A model generated the notes under the pieces. The model saw only the letters and a program-made list of their open reading frames with translations. It did not search any database and was not told the origin of the DNA. The translations under genes and the position numbers were made by a program. From contig JAKSLI010000010.1 of assembly GCA_024401305.1 (NCBI GenBank), forward strand, positions 1-64,000: 64,000 nucleotides of DNA. The letters are read 5' to 3'. This stretch comes from Bacteroidaceae bacterium. GTDB lineage: Bacteria; Bacteroidota; Bacteroidia; Bacteroidales; Bacteroidaceae. Positions 17,031 to 26,340 of the stretch are shown here, piece by piece (position 1 is the first letter of the stretch; the number at the start of each line of letters is the position of its first letter).

Positions 17031-17038
17031 CAAAATTA
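17031..17038 (-). promoter_or_regulatory. -7 element for the minus arm of the polysaccharide locus
   Basis: The minus strand reads TAATTTTG followed by CCAT, about 30 bases before the flippase ATG at 17002. It would drive flippase, F420-like, pyruvyltransferase-like and GT2 genes. Confidence 0.55.
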
Positions 17039-17112
17039 CAAATAAATTACGAAATACTTGCATTTATGCAAAGTATTTTTTCTTAGTAAGGATAAATCTG
17101 TTATTGTGGCTA

Positions 17113-17523
17113 CTTACGATTTGTTGCTATTTTTTGAATATTTGCTTACAATCCGTAAAATGATATCCCCTCTAGAAGGGCTTCTTTCTGAAAGAATGAA
17201 CAAGTGGGTGGAAAATCGTAAGAAATTCCGGCTTTTGCAATTGTCTGATACATAGATGCTTATGAAAATAGCTGCTGTTTTTGATGTGAAAAAGCCTTGA
17301 TTTTTCCTCAAAAATGATGGTTTTTTGCCTTATTTTCCTTAGGTTTTTGGACAAAAACTCACGGAGATAATTATTTTTTCCTTAGGGAAATGTGTCGAGT
17401 TGCCGTGACTTTTGCATGAAATCCTCCAAAACGAGGTTCAGAAAGACTTTTCTGAGTGAAAAAGTTGCAGGATTATCAACTTACGATTTGTAACCAAAAG
17501 TGCCCATTTTGCTTACAATCGGT
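17113..17523. repeat. Non-coding repeat unit, copy 1
   Basis: Each end carries CTTACGATTTG followed some 25-30 bases later by TTTGCTTACAATC, a hairpin-forming arrangement (17113-17157 and 17480-17523). Between them lie purine/T-rich tracts, CCTTAGG and a GCCGTGACTTTT segment. The copy at 61383-61777 has the same plan: the terminal hairpins, CCTTGA...TTTTTC, TCTAAGGAAAAA, GCCGTGACTTTT, and a GAAAAA...GCGGGATT/GCAGGATT box just before the right hairpin. There is no coding sequence. It may be a MITE-like or relict element. Confidence 0.65.
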
Positions 17524-17712
17524 ATTTTGGAATCCTTCGGACAGCAATCTACTTCCGCACCTGTTGTCTGTGCCATATTGTTCATGTTGTCTAGTCGGGC
17601 AAGTGGAAAATTGTGAAATTCTAATTACAAAATATATGACTCGAAAATTTTTTTTTGCGTGTGCGCCTATTAAAAATGTGCTGTTTTCTTCGTTTTATTG
17701 TACTATTTTCTT

Positions 17713-17720
17713 TAACTTTG
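17713..17720 (+). promoter_or_regulatory. -7 element for the plus arm of the polysaccharide locus
   Basis: TAACTTTG followed by CAGCG; an upstream TTTTATTG lies about 18 bases before it. The transcript would start near 17727 with a leader of about 115 bases before the CapD-like ATG. It is the only such element I can see ahead of the gene run ending at 51837. Confidence 0.65.
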
Positions 17721-17842
17721 CAGCGATTGTGATAAAGTTTTACAACGCAACCTTTTCGAATCTATCCCGTAACTCGTTGGCTTACATGCGTTTATGTGCG
17801 CCCGCGAGGAAATAAAGGTGTGTTTATGTGTACAATTTAACA

Positions 17843-19753
17843 ATGAGAAGGATTTTATCTAATGCAACTTCTTGGTACTTTTCCAAGAAGGCTCTGCCTT
17901 ACTGGGGCGTTCTTTTGGTCGATGTAGCCATAGTCTTTTTCGCAGCACTTTTTGCTCACTCGTTGAAGTATGGCGCTCAGTTTGTGATTGATCATTTTGC
18001 AGTAACCGTGCTAACATGGTGCTTCTACATGATCTTCTTCCTGATAGGCTTCCGAACACAGCGTACTTATTCTGGTGTTGTGAGATACTCTTCGTTTGTC
18101 GATTTGATGCGAGTGGGTATAGCTGCTGGTATTGGAGCACTGTCTTCGTATTTTGTCAGCAATTTTACTCCGATGGGGCATATCCTGCATCACCTTTCTG
18201 GTTTGGAACTTATCGTGGTGTATGTGCTGTCTGTTGTACTGATGTGTGGAGTAAGAGTCATCGTGAAATATCTGCACGACATCTACTATGTCAGCTCTAC
18301 TGCGCAGAAAGTCTTCATCTATGGTGTGAAGGAAGGTGGTATTGCCTTGGCAAAGAATGTCCACTCTCAGGAGTCGAAGTTCGTCATAGGCGGCTTTATC
18401 TCTGATGATCCTGCTGATTACCACCACATGCTCATGGGCGTTAAGATTTATCCGAACGATGCGGAACTCGTTCCCTTCATGAAGAGCAAGGGCGTTAAGG
18501 CATTGATGGTTAGCCCATTGAAGAGCGATGATTTGCGTAATAACCAGGAGTTTATCGATGCAATAACGGATGCCGGCATCAAGATTATGATGTACACTCG
18601 ACAGGAATGGGACGGAAAGTCTGACATTCGCCAGTCGATGATCAAGGATGTTGATGTGGAAGACCTCTTGCCACGCAACCAGATCGATGTTGACCTTGAG
18701 GCAATTGCCAATGTGCTCTCAGGCAAATCAGTACTCATTACAGGTGCTGCCGGATCTATCGGTTCTGAGATTGTTCGACAGGTTGCTTCGTTCAAGCCAT
18801 CGCAGCTTGTGCTTGTTGACCAAGCAGAAACGCCACTTCATGATATCCGTCTTATGATGGCTCGTCAGTTTGGCGACATCCCTTGTGAGACGGTTACTGC
18901 AAGTATCACGCATCCTATCCACATGGAGACTCTCTTCAAGCAGTACAAGCCTGAATATGTGTTCCACGCAGCCGCTTACAAGCATGTGCCAATGATGGAA
19001 GATAACCCAGGCGAGGCTGTGGCAAACAATATCGATGGTACTCGAATCATTGCAGACCTTGCTGTGAAATACGGCACAAAGAAGTTTGTGATGGTCAGCA
19101 CCGACAAGGCTGTCAACCCAACAAATGTTATGGGCTGCTCAAAGAGAATCTGCGAAATGTACTGCCAGTCGCTCGACAAGAAACTGAAGGAAAGTGGCTC
19201 GAAAGACGGTGTAACACAGTTCGTTACGACTCGTTTTGGCAATGTCCTTGGTTCCAACGGCTCGGTTATTCCAATCTTCCGTGAACAGTTGAAGAACGGC
19301 GGTCCTCTTACGGTAACGCATCCAGACATCATCCGCTACTTCATGCTCATTCCGGAAGCCTGCAAACTTGTGCTTCAGGCAGGAACAATGGGTAACGGTG
19401 GCGAGATCTACGTGTTCGATATGGGCAAGCCGGTGAAGATTGCTGACCTTGCAAAGCGTATGATAAAGCTCTCGGGCGCTACCGATGTTGAGATAAAATA
19501 TACAGGTCTCCGCGATGGCGAGAAACTTTATGAGGAACTTCTCAACAAGGAAGAGAATACAAAGCCTTCTTCACATCCAAAGATCAAGCTTGCTGAAGTG
19601 CGCGAACTTGACTACACTGAGGTTTGCACCGAGATCAATAAGCTCATGGAAATCACCAAGGCAGGCTTTGTTGACATGGACATCGTTCGCCAAATGAAGG
19701 TGCTTGTTCCTGAGTTCAAGAGCAAGAACAGCAAATACGAAGCGTTGGATTAA
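17843..19753 (+). CDS. CapD/PglF-like UDP-GlcNAc 4,6-dehydratase (membrane-bound)
   Basis: This 636-residue protein has four N-terminal membrane helices (residues about 20-150), a CoA-binding-like Rossmann domain (about 155-255) and a C-terminal SDR domain with LITGAAGSIGSEI (298-310) and MVSTDKAVNPTNVMGCSKRI, where the dehydratase-type TDK and MxxxK motif replace the usual YxxxK. Relatives (PglF, WbpM, CapD, FlaA1-like) convert UDP-GlcNAc to UDP-4-keto-6-deoxy-GlcNAc. I start at the ATG at 17843; a GTG at 17828 is also in frame. It is the first gene of the plus arm and would feed the DegT aminotransferase and PglD-like acetyltransferase further along. Confidence 0.93.
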   Translation: MRRILSNATSWYFSKKALPYWGVLLVDVAIVFFAALFAHSLKYGAQFVIDHFAVTVLTWCFYMIFFLIGFRTQRTYSGVVRYSSFVDLMRVGIAAGIGALSSYFVSNFTPMGHILHHLSGLELIVVYVLSVVLMCGVRVIVKYLHDIYYVSSTAQKVFIYGVKEGGIALAKNVHSQESKFVIGGFISDDPADYHHMLMGVKIYPNDAELVPFMKSKGVKALMVSPLKSDDLRNNQEFIDAITDAGIKIMMYTRQEWDGKSDIRQSMIKDVDVEDLLPRNQIDVDLEAIANVLSGKSVLITGAAGSIGSEIVRQVASFKPSQLVLVDQAETPLHDIRLMMARQFGDIPCETVTASITHPIHMETLFKQYKPEYVFHAAAYKHVPMMEDNPGEAVANNIDGTRIIADLAVKYGTKKFVMVSTDKAVNPTNVMGCSKRICEMYCQSLDKKLKESGSKDGVTQFVTTRFGNVLGSNGSVIPIFREQLKNGGPLTVTHPDIIRYFMLIPEACKLVLQAGTMGNGGEIYVFDMGKPVKIADLAKRMIKLSGATDVEIKYTGLRDGEKLYEELLNKEENTKPSSHPKIKLAEVRELDYTEVCTEINKLMEITKAGFVDMDIVRQMKVLVPEFKSKNSKYEALD

Positions 19754-19757
19754 GAAC

Positions 19758-19797
19758 GACCCCCTAGCCCCCCAGGGGGGGGGACTTTTAATAGTAT
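19758..19797. repeat. C/G-rich palindromic repeat, left arm upstream of galE
   Basis: GACCCCCTAGCCCCCCAGGG continuing to ...GGGACTTTTAATAG, five bases after the CapD-like stop. It pairs with the inverted arm at 19886-19920 across about 88 bases of non-coding DNA. Confidence 0.85.
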
Positions 19798-19885
19798 TAT
19801 TCGCTAAGATAGACATACTCTCTTTAGGATTCCATCCAAACCCATAGAATATAAAACAATATTATAAAACTTCCGCCCCCAAGAC

Positions 19886-19920
19886 AATTAAAAACTCCCC
19901 CTTCGGGGGATGGGGGGTCT
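19886..19920. repeat. C/G-rich palindromic repeat, right arm upstream of galE
   Basis: AATTAAAAACTCCCCCTTCG continuing into GGGGATGGGGGGTCT. It ends seven bases before the galE ATG, where it could occlude the ribosome-binding region by pairing with the left arm. Confidence 0.85.
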
Positions 19921-19927
19921 CATTTTT

Positions 19928-20944
19928 ATGAACATTTTACTTACAGGCGGTGCTGGTTACATCGGTAGCCACACCATAATTGAACTTGACAAGGCAGGCC
20001 ACAGTGTGGTAGTAGTTGATAATTTCTATAACTCTCAGCCGGAAGCAATCCGCCGTGTAGAGAAAATCATCGGTCATCCTGTTACCCTCGTAGAAGGCGA
20101 CGTGCGCGACCGTGATTGTCTCGAAAAGCTTTTCACTGAACATAAGATTGATGCTGTCATCAACTTTGCTGGTCTCAAGGCTGTTGGAGAGTCTGTTGCA
20201 AAGCCTCTCGAATATTACGAAAACAACATGAACGGTGTTTTCGTGCTCGTTGACGTAATGCGCAAGCATGGTTGCAAGAACATAATCTTCTCTTCTTCGG
20301 CAACTGTTTATGGCGATCCAGCTATCATTCCTATCACGGAAGAGTGTCCAAAGGGTACTTGTACAAACCCTTACGGCTGGACAAAGTCCATGCTTGAGCA
20401 GGTGTTGATGGACGTACAGAAGGCAGATCCAGAATGGAATGTTGTTCTCCTCCGCTACTTCAACCCTATCGGTGCTCATGAGTCAGGACTTATTGGCGAG
20501 AATCCAAATGGTATTCCAAACAATCTTATGCCTTACATCACACAGACAGCTATCGGTATCCGTAAGGAACTTGGCGTTTTCGGCGACGATTACGATACTC
20601 CTGACGGCACAGGTGTTCGCGACTACATTCATGTAGTTGACCTTGCCTGCGGACATGTCTGCGCTCTCAAGGCTATTCAGGAGAACAAGGGACTTGCCAT
20701 CTACAATCTCGGCACAGGCCACGGCTACTCAGTTCTTGATGTTGTCAAGGCATTCGAGAAGGCAAACGGCTTGAAGGTTCCTTACGCTATCAAGCCTCGT
20801 CGCCCAGGAGACATTGCCACTTGCTATTGCAACCCTGCAAAGGCAAAGGCAGAACTCGGTTGGGAAGCACAGTTCGGCATTGAGGAAATGTGCCGCGACT
20901 CATGGAATTTCCAGAAGAACAATCCAAAGGGCTACGAAGTTTAA
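19928..20944 (+). CDS. galE: UDP-glucose 4-epimerase
   Basis: GalE interconverts UDP-glucose and UDP-galactose (some also the N-acetyl forms). The 338-residue protein shows the NAD-binding TGGAGYIGSHT at residues 6-16, SSSATVYG near 122, the catalytic YGWTKSMLE and the substrate segment GVRDYIHVVDLACGH. The ATG at 19928 (MNILLTGGAG) is preferred over an upstream in-frame codon inside the repeat. It supplies UDP-Gal to the UDP-galactopyranose mutase encoded two genes downstream. Confidence 0.96.
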   Translation: MNILLTGGAGYIGSHTIIELDKAGHSVVVVDNFYNSQPEAIRRVEKIIGHPVTLVEGDVRDRDCLEKLFTEHKIDAVINFAGLKAVGESVAKPLEYYENNMNGVFVLVDVMRKHGCKNIIFSSSATVYGDPAIIPITEECPKGTCTNPYGWTKSMLEQVLMDVQKADPEWNVVLLRYFNPIGAHESGLIGENPNGIPNNLMPYITQTAIGIRKELGVFGDDYDTPDGTGVRDYIHVVDLACGHVCALKAIQENKGLAIYNLGTGHGYSVLDVVKAFEKANGLKVPYAIKPRRPGDIATCYCNPAKAKAELGWEAQFGIEEMCRDSWNFQKNNPKGYEV

Positions 20945-20971
20945 GCTTCTATCGTCCTAGATAAAAACAAT

Positions 20972-21937
20972 ATGCACGCAACAACAAACCTAGTATCAAT
21001 CATTATTCCGATATTCAATGTCGAAGAATTTCTAGTCTCTTGCATAGAATCCGCTATCGGACAAACTTATTCCAACTTGGAAATACTGCTTGTTGATGAT
21101 GGCTCTACGGACAACTCTGGGAAAATATGCGATGAATATGCGGCAAAGTATGTTAGGATAAAGGTCATTCATAAGCAGAATGGAGGACTGAGTGATGCCC
21201 GCAACGTAGGCATTAAAGCCGCAACAGGAGAGTTTATCCTTCATTTGGACGGTGACGATTCCTTGCCTTTGGATGCTATTGAGACCCTTATGGCAAAGCA
21301 GAAGGACAGCGATTATGACCTGGTTTTCGGCAACTTTACAAGGATTGGAGAAGATGGCAGTCTGCTTATAAGCAAGGATTACGATTGTGAAAAGTACACA
21401 TTATTAAATAAAATCACAGGAGACCTTGCATTTCCGCACTTCATAACAGGTAGCCTTATCCGCCGAGACCTCTATATCGAGCACAACATAAAGACAAAGA
21501 AAGGCGTTGATGTTGGTGAAGACCTACAGATTCTCCCCCAACTTATATATCTTGCCAAGAGCTACACAAAGGTTGATAAGTCGGTTTACAACTACACATT
21601 CTCTCGCCAGAACTCCTTGACAAGAGAGATTACACTGAGTAGAATAAAACAAGACATTGCGTCGATAAGGATTGTTGCAGATTTCTTCAAGCAAAAAGGA
21701 GAGGTAGGGCTGCATGATAACATGCTGGCTACCTTGCTGAAGAAGATGCCGGAATGGCTATGTTATCTTAGCAAGAACAAGAAAAATGCTGAATATCGCG
21801 AACTTGTATCAATTGCAAACAAGCCTGAGTTGAAACCTTTCAAGAAATTTCTGTCTACGCCATACAAGATACTTCTTTGGATTCCTTCTGCACAAATAGC
21901 CAGCTGCTACTTCAAGACATTAAAGGCATTGGCATGA
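20972..21937 (+). CDS. Glycosyltransferase family 2
   Basis: A GT2 enzyme of 321 residues: VSIIIPIFNVEEFLVSCIES at residues 8-27, LVDDGSTDNSG near 40, GGLSDARNVGI near 74 and the metal-binding LHLDGDDS near 92. The C-terminal part is helical and variable. It sits between galE and glf, so a galactose or galactofuranose transferase is a possibility suggested by position only. The start at 20972 is 27 bases after the galE stop. Confidence 0.92.
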   Translation: MHATTNLVSIIIPIFNVEEFLVSCIESAIGQTYSNLEILLVDDGSTDNSGKICDEYAAKYVRIKVIHKQNGGLSDARNVGIKAATGEFILHLDGDDSLPLDAIETLMAKQKDSDYDLVFGNFTRIGEDGSLLISKDYDCEKYTLLNKITGDLAFPHFITGSLIRRDLYIEHNIKTKKGVDVGEDLQILPQLIYLAKSYTKVDKSVYNYTFSRQNSLTREITLSRIKQDIASIRIVADFFKQKGEVGLHDNMLATLLKKMPEWLCYLSKNKKNAEYRELVSIANKPELKPFKKFLSTPYKILLWIPSAQIASCYFKTLKALA

Positions 21938-21985
21938 GTCTGACAAGTGGTAGCATACGTAATACTTGAAATCGTTGTGTAGCAA

Positions 21986-23104
21986 ATGGCGCATTACAAT
22001 TATCTCATTGTTGGCTCCGGGCTTTTCGGCTCCGTTTTTGCATATCGCGCAAGGCAAGCTGGCAAGAAGTGTCTGGTCATCGACAGGCGTTCGCATGCAG
22101 GAGGTAATGTATATTGCGAGAATATTGAAGGCATAAACGTGCATAAATATGGTGCGCACATCTTCCACACCTCCAATAAAGAGGTCTGGGATTTCGTGAA
22201 CTCCATCGTAGAATTCAACCGCTACACAAACTCTCCCGTAGCAAACTATAAAGGAAAACTCTACAATCTGCCGTTCAACATGAACACCTTCCACCAGATG
22301 TGGGGCGTGAGGACTCCTGAAGAGGCTGGGCGGAAACTGGAAAGCCAAAGGGCGGAAGTTAAGAAAAGACTTGCCGGCAGAGAACCACAGAATCTTGAAG
22401 AACAGGCGCAACTGCTTATAGGAAAAGACATCTACGAGGCTCTTATCAAGGGCTATACGGAGAAACAATGGGGACGTTCCTGTACAGAACTGCTACCTTT
22501 CATTATAAGTCGCCTGCCTGTGCGCATGGTTTTCGACAACAATTACTTCAACGACAAATACCAAGGCATACCTGTAGGTGGCTACAACAAACTCATTGAC
22601 GGACTTCTTGACGGAGTGGAAGTGCGACTGAACTGCGACTTCTTCAAGCAAAGGGAAGAACTTTGCTCCATTGCGGACAAGATTGTCTATACTGGTCCGC
22701 TCGATGAATACTTCAATTACCAATACGGAAAACTGCAATATCGCACAGTATCCTTTGAAACAACGGTAGAAGACACTTCTAACTATCAAGGCAATGCCGT
22801 CGTAAACTACACGGAACGTGAGGTGCCTTTCACTCGTATCATAGAGCATAAGCACTTCGAAATGTTCGGACAAGAGGTTTATGATTGCCCAAAAACGGTT
22901 ATCAGCAAAGAATATAGCACAGAATGGATGCAAGGAATGGAACCTTATTATCCTGTGAATGACGACCGAAACAATGTTCTTGCAGATAAATACCGCCATC
23001 TTGCCTCACAAGAAAAGAATGTAATCTTCGGTGGCAGGCTTGCAGACTACCGATATTACGACATGGCTCCTACGGTGGAAGCTGCTTTGAATGTGGATAT
23101 TTAA
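21986..23104 (+). CDS. glf: UDP-galactopyranose mutase
   Basis: Glf converts UDP-galactopyranose to UDP-galactofuranose using reduced FAD. The 372-residue protein starts with the dinucleotide fold YLIVGSGLFGSVFA, then CLVIDRRSHAGGNVY, HKYGAHIFHTSNKEVWDFV, FNRYTNSPVANYKGKLYNLPFN and YTEKQWG, all canonical. The C-terminal GRLADYRYYDM completes the flavin site. Its presence strongly suggests Galf in the polymer made by this locus, with UDP-Gal from the galE product. Confidence 0.97.
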   Translation: MAHYNYLIVGSGLFGSVFAYRARQAGKKCLVIDRRSHAGGNVYCENIEGINVHKYGAHIFHTSNKEVWDFVNSIVEFNRYTNSPVANYKGKLYNLPFNMNTFHQMWGVRTPEEAGRKLESQRAEVKKRLAGREPQNLEEQAQLLIGKDIYEALIKGYTEKQWGRSCTELLPFIISRLPVRMVFDNNYFNDKYQGIPVGGYNKLIDGLLDGVEVRLNCDFFKQREELCSIADKIVYTGPLDEYFNYQYGKLQYRTVSFETTVEDTSNYQGNAVVNYTEREVPFTRIIEHKHFEMFGQEVYDCPKTVISKEYSTEWMQGMEPYYPVNDDRNNVLADKYRHLASQEKNVIFGGRLADYRYYDMAPTVEAALNVDI

Positions 23105-23140
23105 GGGCATCGCCCATTATCGCTTTCCTTATTATATATA

Positions 23141-24172
23141 ATGTATAAGACGCTTTCGATAATCATTCCTACCTACAACATGGAGACTTTGCTCCCACGC
23201 TGTTTGGATTCTTTGCTCATCAAGGAGAATCTTGACAAACTTGAAGTGTGGGTGGTGAATGACGGAAGCAAAGACAGATCTTCGGAGATAGCCCATCAGT
23301 ATGAGGCGAAATATCCTGGCATCTTCAATGTCATAGACAAACCGAATGGCAACTACGGCTCTTGTATCAACGCCGCCCTTCCCAAGTGCACAGGCAAATA
23401 CGTAAAGATTCTCGACTCTGACGACTATTTCCTCACCGACAATTTTGCAGGAATGGTCTGCAAGATGCAGGAAGTGGATGTGGATTTGTTCCTCTCAAAC
23501 GTGAAATCGTTTGGCACAATAGAAAGAACAGACAATGTTCCAAGAACCGCTTCCGGAGAAGTTCTTCCCATTACCGGGTTCAAGGCAAAGTACCTAGCGA
23601 TGCACCAGATTGCCTATCGCACGGAACTGCTTAAGAACATAGGCTATAAGCAGACTGAAGGAATATCATATACCGACACAGAATGGGACTATTTCCCAAT
23701 GTTCCATGTACAGAACTTCTACTACATGAACGAGGTCGTCTATATGTATTTCAATGGAAGAGCAGGGCAAACAATGGCCCCAGATGTCATAGCACGCAAC
23801 ACAAGTCAGTTTGAGACGATAATGAGACGGATGCTCAACCACTATGACAGCTTCGACAAATCCAGTCTCAAACCAGAAATGCTTACCTACTTGGACTTTA
23901 GGAACTGGGCAATCTGCAGTCATCTCTATAGAGGCTATGTCATGCTTAATCCTTCAAAGGCGAATTTCAGGAAGGTGAAAGCCATTGACGATGATATTAG
24001 AACGTCAAACCACACATTATATAATAGTATAGGAGAGTTGTCAACAACCTTCCTTGGTATCAAATATAAGCATATTAACCTTATCAGGAAGGAAAGCTAC
24101 ACCGTTCTGCTTGCCCTTGTAAAGATAAACAATAGCGTAAAAAATTTCATAAGACATTTCTGCAGCAGATAA
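23141..24172 (+). CDS. Glycosyltransferase family 2
   Basis: A 343-residue GT2 protein: LSIIIPTYNMETLLPRCLDS at residues 5-24, VVNDGSKDRSSEIA near 38, PNGNYGSCINAALPKCTGKYVKILDSDDYF with the metal-binding DSDD near 97. The long, aromatic-rich C-terminal half (residues 150-300) is not shared with its neighbours, so a distinct acceptor is likely. It lies 36 bases after glf and 39 bases before the next gene's chosen start. Confidence 0.92.
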   Translation: MYKTLSIIIPTYNMETLLPRCLDSLLIKENLDKLEVWVVNDGSKDRSSEIAHQYEAKYPGIFNVIDKPNGNYGSCINAALPKCTGKYVKILDSDDYFLTDNFAGMVCKMQEVDVDLFLSNVKSFGTIERTDNVPRTASGEVLPITGFKAKYLAMHQIAYRTELLKNIGYKQTEGISYTDTEWDYFPMFHVQNFYYMNEVVYMYFNGRAGQTMAPDVIARNTSQFETIMRRMLNHYDSFDKSSLKPEMLTYLDFRNWAICSHLYRGYVMLNPSKANFRKVKAIDDDIRTSNHTLYNSIGELSTTFLGIKYKHINLIRKESYTVLLALVKINNSVKNFIRHFCSR

Positions 24173-24211
24173 CAAGTGCCAGCCAGAACACCTTTTATAG
24201 ACACCCCAATA

Positions 24212-25336
24212 ATGCTAATGAGTGATCAAGAAATATTCTGCCATCTTGTCCAGATAGCTATCGGAACTCGTGATATTTCCGAGTTCAAGGCTGTCAATCC
24301 AGAACAATGGATGGCTGTCTTCCGCATGGCAAAGAAGCAAGGACTCCTTGCCGTGACCTACGGAACGATAGAAAAACTCCCTTCTGCACTTCAGCCGCCA
24401 TTGCAAGTGAAGTTCAGTTGGATTCGTTGCATGGAACTGATCGTTAAGCAGAATGAGAAGATTTCTGCATTATGCCGTGAGGTTGACGCTATTCTTCCGA
24501 AGGTAGGTGTTCGTACTTGTGTGCTTAAAGGCCAGGGCATGGCAACCTATTACCCTGTACCACAGTACCGTAATAGCGGTGACATCGACCTTTGGGTGAG
24601 ACTTGAGGATGCTACAGACGACCTTGATGCTGATGTCAAGAAGATTGTTGAAAAGGCAAAGAACCTCAACAGAGGTGAGATTGAAGACCTCTCGTACCAT
24701 CATGTAGAATGGAAAGTTGACGGCGTTGAGGTGGAACTCCATTATCGTCCTGGCAGATATTTTAGCAAGAAAACCGATAATAAGTACCAGAAATGGGCGG
24801 CAAAGGAGTTTGAAAACAGAAAACTTTCTGATGCCGGTTTCCATATTCCTTCTGCCAAGTTCTGTCTTGTCCAGCTTATTGAGCACATGATGCGCCACAT
24901 TGTCTATGCTGAAGGTTTGGGCATGCGACAGATGTGCGACTATGCCGTTCTTCTTTTAAATACCACAAAACAGGAGCGTGACGAGGCGTTGGAGGTGATT
25001 CTCAAGCTTGGCATGAAGAACCTTACGCAGGGAGTGATGTGGGTAATGAAAACAGCCTTCGCCATTCCTGACGACCAGCTTCTCATAAATCCTGTCCAGA
25101 AATATGGTGACATCCTGCTGGACTTGGTTTGGACGGGCGGCAATCTTGGAATGAATGCCGATAAAACGGGCAACGAGAGAGCTGAATTCAAGGCACTTTC
25201 CGTATTTGGAAAACTGAAAGCCCTCTTCGCAGTCAGAAAGGAGAAGTACATGCTTGCTCCAAGTGAGACAAGGGCACAATTCGTCGATCTTCTGAAGGTT
25301 ATATTCAATAATAGAAGAAATAAAGACAAAAACTGA
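24212..25336 (+). CDS. Nucleotidyltransferase family protein (NTP_transf_5 type)
   Basis: This 374-residue protein resembles the uncharacterised nucleotidyltransferases of Pfam PF14907. The fold is marked by VLKGQGMATYYP followed by NSGDIDLWVR, the pol-beta-like GxDxD metal motif, around residue 125, and by VEWKVDGVEVELHYRPG. Such genes recur in capsule and lasso-peptide-like loci with no assigned substrate. I start at the ATG at 24212 (MLMSDQEIF); 24218 is equally possible, and the GTG at 24176 seems less likely. Its place among glycosyltransferases suggests a modification step, but I cannot say which. Confidence 0.8.
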   Translation: MLMSDQEIFCHLVQIAIGTRDISEFKAVNPEQWMAVFRMAKKQGLLAVTYGTIEKLPSALQPPLQVKFSWIRCMELIVKQNEKISALCREVDAILPKVGVRTCVLKGQGMATYYPVPQYRNSGDIDLWVRLEDATDDLDADVKKIVEKAKNLNRGEIEDLSYHHVEWKVDGVEVELHYRPGRYFSKKTDNKYQKWAAKEFENRKLSDAGFHIPSAKFCLVQLIEHMMRHIVYAEGLGMRQMCDYAVLLLNTTKQERDEALEVILKLGMKNLTQGVMWVMKTAFAIPDDQLLINPVQKYGDILLDLVWTGGNLGMNADKTGNERAEFKALSVFGKLKALFAVRKEKYMLAPSETRAQFVDLLKVIFNNRRNKDKN

Positions 25337-25373
25337 TTCCTTACGATAACAACGACAATTACAATTTAACAAC

Positions 25374-26330
25374 ATGCACGAGGCAACATTCTCCATAATT
25401 GTACCTATATATAACGCTGAGAAATGGTTGCAAGATGCCGTTGACAGCGTCACTTCGCAAAGCGTATCCGATTGGGAACTGCTGCTTGTTGATGATGGAA
25501 GCACTGACAACAGCAAGGATATTGTGGCAAGTCTTGTAGCAAGCGACTCCAGGATAAAGGCTATCTTTAATGAAAACCATGGCGTTTCTGCTGCAAGAAA
25601 CCAAGGCTTGCAAGAGGCAAAAGGTAAATACATTGTTTTCCTTGATGCCGATGATATGCTTGCAGAAAATGCCTTGAGCATATATTCGGACATCATTGCC
25701 AAGCATCCTGAAACGGAAGTCATCAAAACAAGTCATTATGTGAAGAATCATGACAACCTGTTTGAGACTCGTTTCGCAAAGGAAAGAATAGGCTGCGAGG
25801 ATAAGATGCTTGACGGAGCACTGTTTCTTGAGAAGGTTGCGTGGTATCATTGTGTAATCTATGCCTATTGCTACAAGGCATCATTGTTGAGAGACAACAA
25901 GTTACAATTCCTGGAAGAAGTAAGTTATCTTGAGGACGGAGCTTTCATTGTCACAGTATTGCGCAATGCTAAACACTGCTACTATTCTCCAGAATGTACA
26001 TACATCTATAGATATCAAGAATCGTTGGCATCACTATCCAACAGCGTAAATACCACGAAAGCTAAAGGTGTCTTTAAGGCTCTTGCTTCGTTCAAGAAAG
26101 ATTTGGCGGCTTCCGACTCTGCAAACTTCAAGCAGTATGTAAACAAGATGTTGTCGATGCACGGCTATTATCTCGTGCGTATGATAATGCTGATTCCACG
26201 CTCAGAGCGCAAAGAACAGTTTAGGCAGATGCGCGACATCGTAGGAGACCTGCCTTTGGACAAAGGCGTGAATAACAAGATTACTCTCTTCATCTACAAT
26301 AATCTAACCTCATTACTCTCGATAGTATAG
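25374..26330 (+). CDS. Glycosyltransferase family 2
   Basis: 318 residues with the GT2 hallmarks FSIIVPIYNAEKWLQDAVDS (residues 6-25), LVDDGSTDNSKDIV near 40, GVSAARNQGLQEAKGKYIVFLDADDM with the DADD metal motif near 90. First of three consecutive GT2 genes (25374, 26341, 27372) with similar size and layout, likely paralogues. The donor and acceptor are not inferable from sequence by eye. Confidence 0.92.
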   Translation: MHEATFSIIVPIYNAEKWLQDAVDSVTSQSVSDWELLLVDDGSTDNSKDIVASLVASDSRIKAIFNENHGVSAARNQGLQEAKGKYIVFLDADDMLAENALSIYSDIIAKHPETEVIKTSHYVKNHDNLFETRFAKERIGCEDKMLDGALFLEKVAWYHCVIYAYCYKASLLRDNKLQFLEEVSYLEDGAFIVTVLRNAKHCYYSPECTYIYRYQESLASLSNSVNTTKAKGVFKALASFKKDLAASDSANFKQYVNKMLSMHGYYLVRMIMLIPRSERKEQFRQMRDIVGDLPLDKGVNNKITLFIYNNLTSLLSIV

Positions 26331-26340
26331 GTTTCGTTTT

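Larger units (their letters stand above)
17003..17842. other. Divergent intergenic region of the polysaccharide locus
   Basis: No protein-coding gene is supported in these 840 bases; open frames are short and biased by A/T. It holds the minus-arm promoter element (17031), a non-coding repeat unit bounded by hairpins (17113-17523), and the plus-arm promoter element (17713) with a leader of about 115 bases. No UpxY/NusG-like antiterminator gene and no inverted-repeat-flanked promoter typical of Bacteroides capsule phase variation were found. Confidence 0.6.

Noticed and set aside
17003..17360. Short open frames in the divergent intergenic region on both strands
   Set aside because: All are 60-65 codons, composed of low-complexity A/T sequence within the hairpin-bounded repeat, and none has coding-like features.
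17031..17842. Invertible promoter for phase variation of the polysaccharide locus
   Set aside because: Bacteroides-type invertible promoters need inverted repeats flanking the promoter and a nearby invertase; the hairpins here are confined to each end of the repeat and the promoter lies outside it. No invertase gene is in the window.
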